Of a stretch of DNA of 64,000 nucleotides, positions 53,814-62,988 are shown in pieces. A program made the position numbers and the translations under genes. Origin of the DNA: Bacteroidia bacterium. GTDB lineage: Bacteria > Bacteroidota > Bacteroidia > Chitinophagales > Saprospiraceae. Position 1 is the stretch's first letter, and the number at the start of each line of letters is the position of its first letter. The stretch spans positions 124,001 through 188,000 of the forward strand of contig JAUIEA010000001.1 in the NCBI GenBank assembly GCA_030429045.1. The letters are read 5' to 3'. The notes under the pieces are model-generated. The model saw nothing but the letters and a program-made list of their open reading frames with translations. It did no database searches and was not told where the DNA came from.

Positions 53814-55298
53814 ATGACCAAGGACCTCACCGTTTACAACAGCCTCACCCGGGAAAAACAGCTCTTCAAACCCATCCATGCCGGTTATGTCGGGATGTAT
53901 GTCTGCGGACCAACCGTCTATAATGATGTCCACCTGGGGAACTGCCGGTCCTTCGTGAGCTTTGATATCATTTTCCGCACCTTCCAATACCTGGGGTATA
54001 AGGTGCGCTATGTCCGTAACATTACCGATGTAGGACACCTGTTGGATGATGGTGAGGATCGCATTGCCAAGGGAGCGCGTCTGGAGCAGCTGGAGCCCAT
54101 GGAGATCGTGCAGAAATACACCAATGGCTTCCACGATATCATGCGGGTGTTCAATGCCCTGCCACCCAGTATCGAACCTCGGGCAACACAGCATATCATC
54201 GAGCAGATCGAAATGGTTAAAGCCATCCTGAAAAATGGATTTGCCTACGAGAAAAACGGATCGGTCTATTTCGATGTGCCCAAATTCGCTAAAGAAACCG
54301 GCCATTACGGAGACCTCTCCGGTCGGGTCATCGATGACCTGCTACAGGAGACCCGCGACCTCAAGCGTCAGGATGAAAAAAACCATCCCGCTGATTTCGC
54401 CATCTGGATGAAAGCCGACCCAGAGCATATCATGCGCTGGCCTTCGCCCTGGGGCGAAGGTTTTCCGGGCTGGCATCTGGAGTGCTCGGCCATGAGCACC
54501 AAATACCTGGGCAAGTCCTTCGACATTCACGGAGGAGGTTCCGACCTGAAATTCCCACATCACGAAAACGAGATCGCCCAGAACTTCGGTTCCTGCGGTT
54601 GCGCCCCGGCCAACTATTGGTTGCATGGAAACATGCTCCTGCTCAATGGCCGGAAAATGTCCAAGAGTGAGGGGAATACCATTTCGCCAGAGCAACTCTT
54701 CACTGGCGACAGTCCCCTGATCAGCAAGGGGTATACGCCCATGGTGGTCCGGTTTTTCATGCTCATGGCTCACTACCGCTCCACCCTGGACATCACGGAT
54801 GAGGCCCTGCTGGCAGCGGAAAAAGGGTACAAGCGCATGATGGAAGCCTGGCAAAGCCTGGATGCCCTGGCCGGGAAAGGACAAACCCCGTCGGACATTG
54901 ATCAGGAAATCCTGACTGCCCTCGATGGTGCCATTGCCGATCTTTGCGACGACTTCAACACCCCGATGGCCCTGGCCAAACTCTTTGAGGTGGTACCCCG
55001 GATCAACGGTCTGAAAGGTGGCCAGATCAAAGCAGAACAGATCCAGCAGTCCACCCTCGACCAGGTCAAACAGGTCATGGGCGACCTCCTGTTCACTGTA
55101 TTCGGCCTTCGGGAGGAAGAAAGCGGAACAGGTGCCTCCGGTACACTGGATGCACTGATGAACCTCATCCTGGATCTCCGTCAATCTGCCCGGGCCAACA
55201 AGGACTGGCCCACGGCTGACAAGATCCGGGATGGCCTCAATGAAGCCGGGATCGTGGTCAAGGATGGTGCAGAAGGTTCGAGCTGGACAGTCTCCTGA
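53814..55298 (+). CDS. cysS: Cysteinyl-tRNA synthetase
   Basis: CysRS charges tRNA-Cys. The 494-residue class I enzyme has the zinc-ligand region [16 protein letters not shown] with the HIGH-like HLGN motif, the SWHLECSAM zinc segment and the KMSKS loop RKMSKSEGN. The start at 53814 is firm, because CysRS enzymes begin about 20-28 residues before CGPTVY. That makes the promoter box four bases upstream informative: the mRNA is probably leaderless. Transcribed downstream of the EEP gene but with its own promoter box. Confidence 0.97.
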   Translation: MTKDLTVYNSLTREKQLFKPIHAGYVGMYVCGPTVYNDVHLGNCRSFVSFDIIFRTFQYLGYKVRYVRNITDVGHLLDDGEDRIAKGARLEQLEPMEIVQKYTNGFHDIMRVFNALPPSIEPRATQHIIEQIEMVKAILKNGFAYEKNGSVYFDVPKFAKETGHYGDLSGRVIDDLLQETRDLKRQDEKNHPADFAIWMKADPEHIMRWPSPWGEGFPGWHLECSAMSTKYLGKSFDIHGGGSDLKFPHHENEIAQNFGSCGCAPANYWLHGNMLLLNGRKMSKSEGNTISPEQLFTGDSPLISKGYTPMVVRFFMLMAHYRSTLDITDEALLAAEKGYKRMMEAWQSLDALAGKGQTPSDIDQEILTALDGAIADLCDDFNTPMALAKLFEVVPRINGLKGGQIKAEQIQQSTLDQVKQVMGDLLFTVFGLREEESGTGASGTLDALMNLILDLRQSARANKDWPTADKIRDGLNEAGIVVKDGAEGSSWTVS

Positions 55299-55345
55299 AC
55301 AACGCATATGATCCCTCTCCCTTCAGGACCAACTGCATGAGCTCA

Positions 55346-56506
55346 TCAATGGGTCAGGACCAGCTTTTTCAGGTCGGTCATTGATCCGTACTTGTCTGAG
55401 ATCAGTACCATATACACCCCCCTGGACAGTCCACCCAGGTGGATGACGGATTCCCGGCCCTGATAGACGACTCGGCCCGTCAGGTCCAGAATGAGCAGCT
55501 GCTCTCCAGGTCGAAGATCGACAAAGACCTGATCCACTGCCGGGTTGGGCAGCATGATATGCGCTTGATGTCCAAGGGTTGGATCATCTGTGTCGACTGT
55601 CAGGCAATTGCTGATCTTGGTTGGATCATCGCCGGTGATATCCATTCGCCAAATCTCCCAGTTCGCCGTATTTGCATTTTGGTTATACGTATAGAAGATG
55701 TGCGGTAATGTCGGGTGGAAGAAGGGTATATAGAAGTATTCCTTGTCCTGGGCAGTGGTGATCCGTTCCCAATTGCTCCCATCCGCATCCGCGATCACGA
55801 TATCACAGCCATTGTTGTATCCCAACCATTCTGTGGTGGAGAACACCATTTTGCTGCCATCGGCATTGAAGTGCATCCCGATCTCCGCAGTCCCAAAGAC
55901 GTTTTCTTCCGTGATATCTACCCAGTTGTTTCCGTCGGTGTCCATCATGACAATGTGGTTATTGGCATTCAGGCCTTGCAGGAAATAGATCTTCTGACCT
56001 CCCGGATGAAATAGGGGAGCCGATTGCCAATATGCACCGGGCTTGTTGGTGATCTGGGTACGGTCCGTTCCATCGGTATTCATGATAAACACCTCTGGAT
56101 AATTGCTGCCATCCCAGGCATCAAAGAGGATCTTGGTTCCATCCGGAGAAAAGGTAGGATTGCCATCGTACCGATCGTTGTTGGTCAGGTTTGTCATACC
56201 GGAACCGTCGGCATTCATGAGATAGACTTCTCCATCACTCCCGTACGGGTTCATTTGAAATACGACCTGTTGTCCATCCGGACTGGGAATGGGGTTGTAC
56301 TTGTTCAACGGTGAATGGGTCAACTGTTCTACATCCGTTCCATCTGTTTTGCAACGGAAAATCTGATTCACGCCACTGTCTCGGTTGGAGGTGAAATACA
56401 AGTGTCCATCCGCTGTTGGTGTTGAGCAAAAGTTGAAGCAGGTTTCCTGAGCGGAACTCAGACTCAACGTCATTATGAATAGTAAAAAGAGTAGGATATG
56501 TTTCAT
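55346..56506 (-). CDS. Secreted TolB-like beta-propeller with T9SS tail
   Basis: A 386-residue secreted protein: signal peptide (about 1-20, ending LSSAQ), six or seven TolB/PD40-type blades (NPIPSPDGQQVVFQM, NPTFSPDGTKILFD, IGMHFNADGSKMVF) with interleaved 'D-x-D-G-T-D/N' acidic loops, and a T9SS type A sorting tail starting IMLPNPAVDQVFVDL. It is exported through the Por system and attached to or released from the cell surface. Blades usually form a binding platform; the ligand is unknown. ATG 56506 was chosen to give a clean signal peptide. Confidence 0.85.
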   Translation of the reverse strand: MKHILLFLLFIMTLSLSSAQETCFNFCSTPTADGHLYFTSNRDSGVNQIFRCKTDGTDVEQLTHSPLNKYNPIPSPDGQQVVFQMNPYGSDGEVYLMNADGSGMTNLTNNDRYDGNPTFSPDGTKILFDAWDGSNYPEVFIMNTDGTDRTQITNKPGAYWQSAPLFHPGGQKIYFLQGLNANNHIVMMDTDGNNWVDITEENVFGTAEIGMHFNADGSKMVFSTTEWLGYNNGCDIVIADADGSNWERITTAQDKEYFYIPFFHPTLPHIFYTYNQNANTANWEIWRMDITGDDPTKISNCLTVDTDDPTLGHQAHIMLPNPAVDQVFVDLRPGEQLLILDLTGRVVYQGRESVIHLGGLSRGVYMVLISDKYGSMTDLKKLVLTH

Positions 56507-56890
56507 GACATTCTGGTTTTCGTGAACATTCATTTCCAACCCCATTGTAGTCCTGAAAACGCCGTTTGTCAATGATACCGGTCATACACATCACACCTGG
56601 ACCTACACCCTGGATAGGGTGCCCCGCAAGCCCCCATCCTATCCGCATTTGTCGATCATCGTTCAGGACAGTCTGATGATAATCACCGGGTGGAATGACC
56701 ATGATTATCCCTGATGGTCTTGCATCCCAGTACATTACCCATCCGGGATGGCTCGTCAGGTTGAGAATTCATCCCCAACCCGGTAGTCTAAGGTGAGGGT
56801 TCTTTTCTCTCCTGAACGCGACAGCCTGCTCCATTCTGAGGCTTCCGCACCCGTTCATCCCTGCATTTTTCCACTCTAAACCCCATTCGT
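56507..56890. other. Intergenic spacer, no clear gene
   Basis: A 384-base gap between the divergent TolB-like gene and the first T9SS cassette. I see no RNA gene, exact -7 box or strong terminator. A stop-free frame of about 60 codons ending at 56714 (with WTYTLDRVPRKPP and SIIVQDSLMIITGWND) has coding-like composition but no ATG start, and could be a gene remnant. An inverted repeat CATCCC / GGGATG lies around 56723-56750. Confidence 0.5.
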
Positions 56891-57382
56891 ATGAACAAGC
56901 GAATCAAGGGTGTGCTGTTCCTCTGTTTCTGCGTCATGGGCCTCTCCGCCCAGATGACCTGGGAACGAAATGTCCTGGCCACCTCCGGATCGACTTTGAT
57001 CTCCGGGCCGCTATCCGTGAATCTGACCCTGGGAGAAGCCTTCACCGGATTTTTACAACCCGGGGCCAATGCGGTCACGGCCAACCTCGGGTTTCAACAA
57101 GGTGACCTGATGATTACAGGAACTGAAGACTGGGCCTCCATGAATTTACCCCGGGTCTATCCCAATCCGTTTCATCAATGGCTCACCATTGATGTACCTG
57201 ATGGCCAGGAAGGTCAACTCCGAATCCTCGATGCCCGAGGAAAAAGTATGCACCTCCGGAATATCCAGGGTTCTTCATCGACCACCCTTCACCTGGCAGA
57301 TCTACCGGCTGGTCCCTATGTACTCGAATGGCTGGATTTGATATCCGGCCAAACCGCTTCCCTCATCCTGATAAAACAATAA
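56891..57382 (+). CDS. Small T9SS-tailed protein, cassette 1
   Basis: A 163-residue secreted protein: signal peptide (1-20), a short beta domain found in many Bacteroidota secreted proteins (NVLATSGSTL...VNLTLGEAFTG...ANLGFQQGD, about 27-73), and a T9SS type A tail starting RVYPNPFHQWLTIDV (about 88-163). It is little more than a small module plus sorting signal. It lies three bases before the large fibre-like gene, and an equivalent pair follows at 59677-62220. I suggest it is the surface-sorted partner of the fibre protein; there is no direct proof. Confidence 0.8.
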   Translation: MNKRIKGVLFLCFCVMGLSAQMTWERNVLATSGSTLISGPLSVNLTLGEAFTGFLQPGANAVTANLGFQQGDLMITGTEDWASMNLPRVYPNPFHQWLTIDVPDGQEGQLRILDARGKSMHLRNIQGSSSTTLHLADLPAGPYVLEWLDLISGQTASLILIKQ

Positions 57383-57385
57383 GCC

Positions 57386-59488
57386 ATGAATCGCCTCTTT
57401 ACCCTTCTCCTGTTCGTTTTTGGAGTTCTCTCCTATGCCTTCACCCAAATCCCGCAACAATTTAATTATCAAGGCGTTGCACGGGATAATGGAACAGTCG
57501 TCACCGGCACGGTCAGCCTGCAGATCTCTATCCATCAAGGCACCCCTGCCGGACCTGTTGTCTTCCGGGAACGCCACTTCCCCACGACCAATACAGCCGG
57601 GGTGTTCAATGTCCTCGTCGGTCAGGGGATACCTGTGACGGGAACTATTGGTGCCTTGAATTGGGCGACAGGGCCGTTCTTCCTGCAGACCGAACTGGAT
57701 CCTACCGGTGGCCTGTCCTTTACGGATATGGGCACCATCCCGTTTGCCAGTGTTCCCTATGCCCTGTATGCCCGGGAAGCGGAACTGGATGCCGTCGATG
57801 ATGCCGATGCAGATCCGACTAATGAGATCCAGCAACTCAGCTTTAATACGGTCAACAATCAGCTGTCCATCTCCAGTGGCAATACGGTCACCATACCCAC
57901 CGGAGGTTCGGACGCCGATGCGGATCCGACCAATGAGATCCAGACCCTCAGTCAGAATGGCAACCTGGTCAGTCTCTCACTGGGCGGGGGCACAGTGAAC
58001 ATCAATGACGGGGATTCCAATAGCAATAATGAATTGCAGTCCCTCTCCCAGAATGGCAACCTCGTGAGTTTGTCACAGGGTGGCGGTACCATCAATATCA
58101 ATGATGCTGACAGCAATCCCGGTAATGAACTGCAAAACCTGAGCTGGAATTCAACAACGAACTTGCTCGGCATTTCCTCTGGAAACAACGTGGACCTGTC
58201 CAGCCTCGCCGCGAATGCCAGTCCCTGGAAAACAGATCCATTTGGCATCTACTACAATCAGGGGGATGTCTATGTCGGAAGTCCCGGATCCAGTCCGGCG
58301 CTTCATTTGGCACCCACCTTCCTTGACTTCCATACGGGCATGCCCTACTACTCCTACTATGATCCTTTCGAACTGGTTTTCCAGGGGGATGTATTCACAT
58401 CCATCATGACCAATAACCGAGTCCAGATCGAAGGTGCCTTTATTGATTCCTATTGGAATACCCGAATGGATTCCACCGGCTTTTATGCCGATTACTGGGG
58501 GCTGTTCCCCGGTCAGACGATCCAGGACCCCTCCGGATTTGAAGTCCGGCCGGACATCGGCGTGACTACCTCCTACGGGCGGCTCCAACTGGACAACCTG
58601 GAGATCCGGGATATGGGCACGAATGCCCGCTTGGAAAAAAACAACCTGACCTTCGCCGTAGATGGACTGGGACCCTTTGCACAGATGTTTGGAGATGGCG
58701 GTGGTGAACTATATCTCTACAGCGGGGCCAACTGGCTGAATGTGTTTACAGGAGGTACGAACTATGGTGGTGATCTCCAGCTGTACGATCCTTCCGGAAA
58801 AACCAACGTCATCCTTGGCTATGATTACAGTAGCAATGCCAGTACAGGCGCCCTCAGCCTGTACGACCCGAATAACAACCAATATGTCTATCTGGGAATG
58901 GGTGTCAGTGGCACCGGGGGGTTGTGGTCTGATGGTCCCAATGGGAATATCAATACCATGATCACGAACTACAGTTCCTATCCAGATCATGGTTGGATCG
59001 GGGTATGTGATTACAATGGAAATGAACAGGCCGGGATGTATGTCGATGGCTTTGGCAATGGAGTCATCTTCGCAGATGGTGCCAGTGGGGGCGTCAAGTC
59101 GTTTGTCATGCAAAATCCCGAACGAACCGACACCGATATCTGGTACGCCAGCCTGGAAGGACCAGAAGCGGCAGCCTATGAACGCGGCGTGGCCACCCTG
59201 AAAAACGGTGAAGTATTTGTACCCTTCAGTGATCACTTCCGGGTCGTGGCCAATGCAGAAACCATGACGGTGATCCTGACCCCACATTCCATCGACACCT
59301 ATGGACTGGCGGTGGTAAACAAGTCGGAAAATGGCTTTACAGTAAGAGAGTTGAAAGGGGAGACCGGCAACTTCTCCTTCGACTGGGAAGTCAAGTGTGT
59401 CCGAAAAGGATGGGAATCCTGGCAGGTCGAAAGAGCACATGACAGCCACCGTGCAGGGTCAAAGCCAGATACTGCCCCCCGAAGATAA
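57386..59488 (+). CDS. Fibre-like DADADP-repeat surface protein, cassette 1
   Basis: A 700-residue secreted protein. Signal peptide (1-21, ending FTQ); an N-terminal domain (22-135) with PQQFNYQGVARD and FTDMGTIPFASVPYALYA, shared by many Bacteroidota fibre-like proteins; four repeats of 30-38 residues from about 138, with DADADPTNEIQ then a strand-turn-strand (LSQNGNLVSLSLGGG); a Gly/Asn/Tyr-rich central region (about 275-560); and a conserved C-terminal domain (about 570-684) starting near IWYASLEGPEAAAYERG. There is no T9SS tail. The acidic DxDxDP loops could bind calcium. It resembles a tail-fibre-type adhesin, but no enzymatic role is seen. A strong hairpin follows. Confidence 0.78.
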   Translation: MNRLFTLLLFVFGVLSYAFTQIPQQFNYQGVARDNGTVVTGTVSLQISIHQGTPAGPVVFRERHFPTTNTAGVFNVLVGQGIPVTGTIGALNWATGPFFLQTELDPTGGLSFTDMGTIPFASVPYALYAREAELDAVDDADADPTNEIQQLSFNTVNNQLSISSGNTVTIPTGGSDADADPTNEIQTLSQNGNLVSLSLGGGTVNINDGDSNSNNELQSLSQNGNLVSLSQGGGTININDADSNPGNELQNLSWNSTTNLLGISSGNNVDLSSLAANASPWKTDPFGIYYNQGDVYVGSPGSSPALHLAPTFLDFHTGMPYYSYYDPFELVFQGDVFTSIMTNNRVQIEGAFIDSYWNTRMDSTGFYADYWGLFPGQTIQDPSGFEVRPDIGVTTSYGRLQLDNLEIRDMGTNARLEKNNLTFAVDGLGPFAQMFGDGGGELYLYSGANWLNVFTGGTNYGGDLQLYDPSGKTNVILGYDYSSNASTGALSLYDPNNNQYVYLGMGVSGTGGLWSDGPNGNINTMITNYSSYPDHGWIGVCDYNGNEQAGMYVDGFGNGVIFADGASGGVKSFVMQNPERTDTDIWYASLEGPEAAAYERGVATLKNGEVFVPFSDHFRVVANAETMTVILTPHSIDTYGLAVVNKSENGFTVRELKGETGNFSFDWEVKCVRKGWESWQVERAHDSHRAGSKPDTAPRR

Positions 59489-59501
59489 ACGCCATTCTCT
59501 C

Positions 59502-59538
59502 ACAGCCCCACCGGAAAGAATCTTTCCGGTGGGGCTGT
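59502..59538. terminator. Strong hairpin terminator after cassette 1
   Basis: A 17-bp perfect stem (59502-59518 pairing with 59522-59538) with a three-base loop, followed by TCTTT. It separates the two tandem cassettes, so each is likely a separate transcription unit. Confidence 0.88.
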
Positions 59539-59676
59539 TCTTTGGCTGCCATGCCCTTGACAAGCGGCAGCAAATAGGTTAAATTGGTGATCCTTATCTC
59601 CGATTTCTGCGATCATCCCCCCAAAACCAATGATCCCCCATACCCTGTATTCAAGGTTGACTAAACCCTTTTACAC

Positions 59677-60174
59677 ATGAACCGATACCCTCTCTGGGTC
59701 ATCACCTTCCTTCTGTTGATCCCGACGGCAGGCATGGCCCAAATCACACCTGAACGACTGGTCATCGCCAGTGCCGGTCAGCAACTGACCGCCGGAGACC
59801 TCCACATGGTCAGCACACTGGGTGAATGGGCCACCGGACCCCTGACTCCCTCCGGCACCAGCCTCTCCACCAACATTGGCTTTCATCAGGGCGATCTGAT
59901 GATCACCGATCTGGAAGAATGGCTGGACCTGGGACTCCCGACCCTCTATCCCAATCCATTTCACCAGGAACTGTTCCTGTCAAACCCGACCGACAGGACC
60001 GGGACCCTGCAGATCATCGACCCCCTCGGCCATCTGGTCGTGCTCCGGGACATCCAGCCTCAGACCCCAACCTCATCCATCTGGATGGGATCCTTTCCTT
60101 CCGGAGCCTATATCGTCCGCTTCCGGGACCAAGAACGTCAGACCACATCCTCTCTCACCATCCTGAAACTATAA
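59677..60174 (+). CDS. Small T9SS-tailed protein, cassette 2
   Basis: A 165-residue paralogue of the protein encoded at 56891: signal peptide (1-20, ending GMAQ), short beta module (VIASAGQQLTAGD...VSTLGEWATG...TNIGFHQGDLMI) and a T9SS tail starting TLYPNPFHQELFLS. The module and the LGFQQGD/IGFHQGD block are clearly related, with many substitutions between. It lies three bases (GCT) before the second fibre gene, as in cassette 1. Confidence 0.8.
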   Translation: MNRYPLWVITFLLLIPTAGMAQITPERLVIASAGQQLTAGDLHMVSTLGEWATGPLTPSGTSLSTNIGFHQGDLMITDLEEWLDLGLPTLYPNPFHQELFLSNPTDRTGTLQIIDPLGHLVVLRDIQPQTPTSSIWMGSFPSGAYIVRFRDQERQTTSSLTILKL

Positions 60175-60177
60175 GCT

Positions 60178-62220
60178 ATGCGTACTTCCCTTTACCTCTT
60201 GTTCTTCCTTCTGGGGGCATCCGTACTGATGGCCCAGACGCCCCAGCAATTCAATTTCCAGGGTGTCGCCCGGGATGGTGCCACCGTCGTCACCGGATCG
60301 ATTACCCTTCAGCTGACCCTCCATCAGGGTACTGCCTCTGGTCCGGTGGTCTTTCGTGAACGGCACGCCACTTCGACAAACGCAGCAGGTGTGTTCAATG
60401 TCCTGGTCGGCCAGGGGACTCCGTTGATCGGTACGATTGATGGCATAGACTGGAGTACAGGGCCCTACTTTCTGCAAAGCGAACTGGATCCGACAGGTGG
60501 CCTCTCGTTTACCGATATGGGCACGACCCCATTGTCCAGTGTGCCCTATGCCCTGCTGGCAGGTGCAGCCGTCAACGATGCTGTTGACGATGCCGATGCC
60601 GATCCCACCAATGAGATCCAGGCGCTGGCCTATGATGACCCAACCAAGACCTTGTCGATCAGTGGTGGCAATTCCGTGATCCTTCCCCTTGGAGATGATG
60701 CCGATGCCGATCCCACTAATGAACTGCAAACCCTGTCCCAGACAGGAGGTCTCATCACCCTGTCGAATGGCGGTGGAAGTGTCTCCGTCAATGATGCCGA
60801 TCCGGACCCGATGAACGAATTACAGACCCTGTCCAAATCCGGAAATACCATCTCACTGACCGGTGGTGGTTCTGTCACGGATGCTGTCGATGATGCCGAT
60901 GCCGATCCCACCAATGAGCTTCAGGTCCTGTCCAAATCCGCCAATGTGATCACCCTGTCCGCCGGGGGTTCTGTCACAGATGAGGTGGATGATGCCGATG
61001 CCGATCCCACCAATGAATTGCAGTCCCTCTCCTGGGATCCGGTCACCACCATGCTTTCCCTTTCCCCGGGAAATACAGTTGACCTGAACAGCCTCTCCGG
61101 AGGATCATCTTACTGGAAGGATCACTCCATCGGCATCTATCACGCCCAGAAAGATGTCTATGTTGGCCATCCGGACAGCTCCTTTGCCCTCCATATGAGT
61201 CCTTTTGCCATCGACTTTCATACAGACGGCCCAAATTCCAGTATACTGACACCAGGCATTCTGGAATTTGAAGGTTTCGGAGTCAATTCCTATATGAATA
61301 AGAACAGCCTGGTGATCGAAGGCCCAGTGATCGATCAAACCATCGCTATGATCCATGATTCCACCGGCTTTTCAGCTTCTGCGAGCGGATTTGCCAATGG
61401 CTTCACCAAACAGAGTCCCTACAGCTTTCTGGCCCAACCATTTGGTGGAAACACGATCAACTCCAAGAGTGAGCAGACCTGGGACAAATTCAGGCTTCAG
61501 GATGATTTCAAATATACCGACCTGACCATCAGCAACCTGACCTTCGGAGAAGAGGGTCTGGGGCCCTATGCCATCTTTGGCGGCACAGGTAGCGGGTTTT
61601 TCAACCTGTACAATGGAGGAAACTGGTCGGCTGTTGAAGCCAGTGCGAAAGATGGTTATGGTTGGATCGAAACCAAGGATCAGACCGGCGGTCGAAATGT
61701 CCTGATCTCCACCCTGATCGGCTTTCCAAAACACGGATATGTCGCTGTGGCAGACGGTACCGGGGCAGATCAGGCTGGCATGTACGTCGATGGCCTGGGG
61801 AACGGTTACATCTTTGCCGATGGCGCCAATGGCGGCGTAAAGGCCTTCGTGATGCCTCACCCCAACAAGCCGGAAAAGGATATCTGGTATGCCAGCCTGG
61901 AAGGACCGGAGGCTGCCGCCTACGAACGTGGTGTGGCCACACTGACCAACGGTGAGGCCTGGGTTCCGTTCAGTGAGTCCTTTGGTATCGTTTCCAATCC
62001 GGAAACCATGACCGTGATCCTCACCTCTCATTCCGCAGATACCTATGGTCTCGCTGTCGTTGAAAAAACGGCATCCGGATTCAGGGTCAAGGAGTTTAAA
62101 GGAGGAGAAGGCAACTTCTCCTTTGACTGGGAAGTTAAGTGTGTCCGCAAAGGATGGGAACACTGGCAGGTGGAACGGGACAAGCGAGAGCGTGCTCCCG
62201 GAAACACGCATCAGGATTAA
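60178..62220 (+). CDS. Fibre-like DADADP-repeat surface protein, cassette 2
   Basis: A 680-residue paralogue of the first fibre gene, with the same layout: signal peptide, N-terminal domain (PQQFNFQGVARDG...SVPYALLA), five DADADP-type repeats starting near residues 137, 173, 205, 238 and 271, a divergent central region, and the same C-terminal domain (about 553-670) with IWYASLEGPEAAAYERG and FSFDWEVKCVRKGWE. Several repeats are nearly identical in DNA (GATGCCGATGCCGATCCCAC at about 60589, 60697, 60895 and 60991), a sign of recent internal duplication. No T9SS tail is present. It may form a surface fibre with or beside its small partner. Confidence 0.78.
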   Translation: MRTSLYLLFFLLGASVLMAQTPQQFNFQGVARDGATVVTGSITLQLTLHQGTASGPVVFRERHATSTNAAGVFNVLVGQGTPLIGTIDGIDWSTGPYFLQSELDPTGGLSFTDMGTTPLSSVPYALLAGAAVNDAVDDADADPTNEIQALAYDDPTKTLSISGGNSVILPLGDDADADPTNELQTLSQTGGLITLSNGGGSVSVNDADPDPMNELQTLSKSGNTISLTGGGSVTDAVDDADADPTNELQVLSKSANVITLSAGGSVTDEVDDADADPTNELQSLSWDPVTTMLSLSPGNTVDLNSLSGGSSYWKDHSIGIYHAQKDVYVGHPDSSFALHMSPFAIDFHTDGPNSSILTPGILEFEGFGVNSYMNKNSLVIEGPVIDQTIAMIHDSTGFSASASGFANGFTKQSPYSFLAQPFGGNTINSKSEQTWDKFRLQDDFKYTDLTISNLTFGEEGLGPYAIFGGTGSGFFNLYNGGNWSAVEASAKDGYGWIETKDQTGGRNVLISTLIGFPKHGYVAVADGTGADQAGMYVDGLGNGYIFADGANGGVKAFVMPHPNKPEKDIWYASLEGPEAAAYERGVATLTNGEAWVPFSESFGIVSNPETMTVILTSHSADTYGLAVVEKTASGFRVKEFKGGEGNFSFDWEVKCVRKGWEHWQVERDKRERAPGNTHQD

Positions 62221-62230
62221 ACACCAACAC

Positions 62231-62258
62231 GAAACCCCTGGCTTTGGCCGGGGGTTTC
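62231..62258. terminator. Hairpin terminator after cassette 2
   Basis: A 12-bp stem (one G-T pair) between GAAACCCCTGGC and GCCGGGGGTTTC with a TTTG loop, followed by TTTAT. It lies two bases from the stop of the convergent DNA alkylation gene and may serve both. Confidence 0.85.
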
Positions 62259-62259
62259 T

Positions 62260-62988
62260 TTATGCATAGCCCTCTTTGACCAGCTGTTTCCTGGCCTCCC
62301 GCCTGGTGAGGGCAGGTAGTCTCTCTCTTTCTAAAAATGCGGCCACAATGGCCGGATCGGTCTTGGCATGCTGGCGTAAAGCCCAACCCGCAGCCTTTTG
62401 CAGGAAGAATTCCTTGGATCCTGCCACCTGGAGGATGTACCGGAACATCCGTCCGGTGTCGGTCTTCTCCTTGTAGCGCAATTGATAGATGATGGCGACA
62501 CGCTGCAACCACATCTCTCCCGAAGCCATCCATCGTTCGGTGACCGGACCGATCTGATCCGGGAAACGCTCGAAATGGATGCCGACCAACTTGGCGATCC
62601 AATCCACCGTGTCCCACCATGAGTTTTTGAGGATCAACTCTTCTAACAGGTCGATCAGGTCGGCTTCGCTCTTCTTCTGGGTTTTTTCAATGATCTGGAG
62701 GGCGATATAATGGAGCTCCCGGTACTCCTCGGCATAGGCCTGGCGCACGATCCTTTCCAGTTCACCTCCGTAGGTCGGGTATCCATACTCCTTTACAAAT
62801 TCCCGAAACAACCCCACCCATACCGGGGCCTTCAAGCCGTAAAAGGAGAACTGATTGCGCATATAGGCCATCTGTCCTTCCGCAGTGGCGGGATCTCCCG
62901 CCTCAGAAAGGCGGCGATTAAGTTCCCGGAGATAAGGGTCAGTCTTCAAGGACACTGGATTTAAGAATGGCATACCGATATTCATCAT
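62260..62988 (-). CDS. DNA alkylation repair protein (AlkD-like)
   Basis: A 242-residue helical-repeat protein of the AlkD family, which excises N3/N7-alkylated bases from DNA. Characteristic features are the HEAT-like helices and segments WVGLFREFVKEYG, ELHYIALQIIEKTQKK, WWDTVDWIAKLVG and FLQKAAGWALRQHAKTDPAIVAAFL. The final part ends ARKQLVKEGYA. The start is uncertain: ATG 62988 overlaps the upstream GNAT gene by 50 bases, and GTG 62955 would shorten the overlap. It is co-directional with the acetyltransferase gene and converges on cassette 2. Confidence 0.87.
   Translation of the reverse strand: MMNIGMPFLNPVSLKTDPYLRELNRRLSEAGDPATAEGQMAYMRNQFSFYGLKAPVWVGLFREFVKEYGYPTYGGELERIVRQAYAEEYRELHYIALQIIEKTQKKSEADLIDLLEELILKNSWWDTVDWIAKLVGIHFERFPDQIGPVTERWMASGEMWLQRVAIIYQLRYKEKTDTGRMFRYILQVAGSKEFFLQKAAGWALRQHAKTDPAIVAAFLERERLPALTRREARKQLVKEGYA

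Noticed and set aside
60583-61020. DADADP DNA repeats as a non-coding minisatellite
   Set aside because: The reading frame is kept through all units, and repeats have a clear protein-level pattern.
61372-62211. 279-codon minus-strand frame within the second fibre gene
   Set aside because: Antisense to the conserved C-terminal domain; no independent support.
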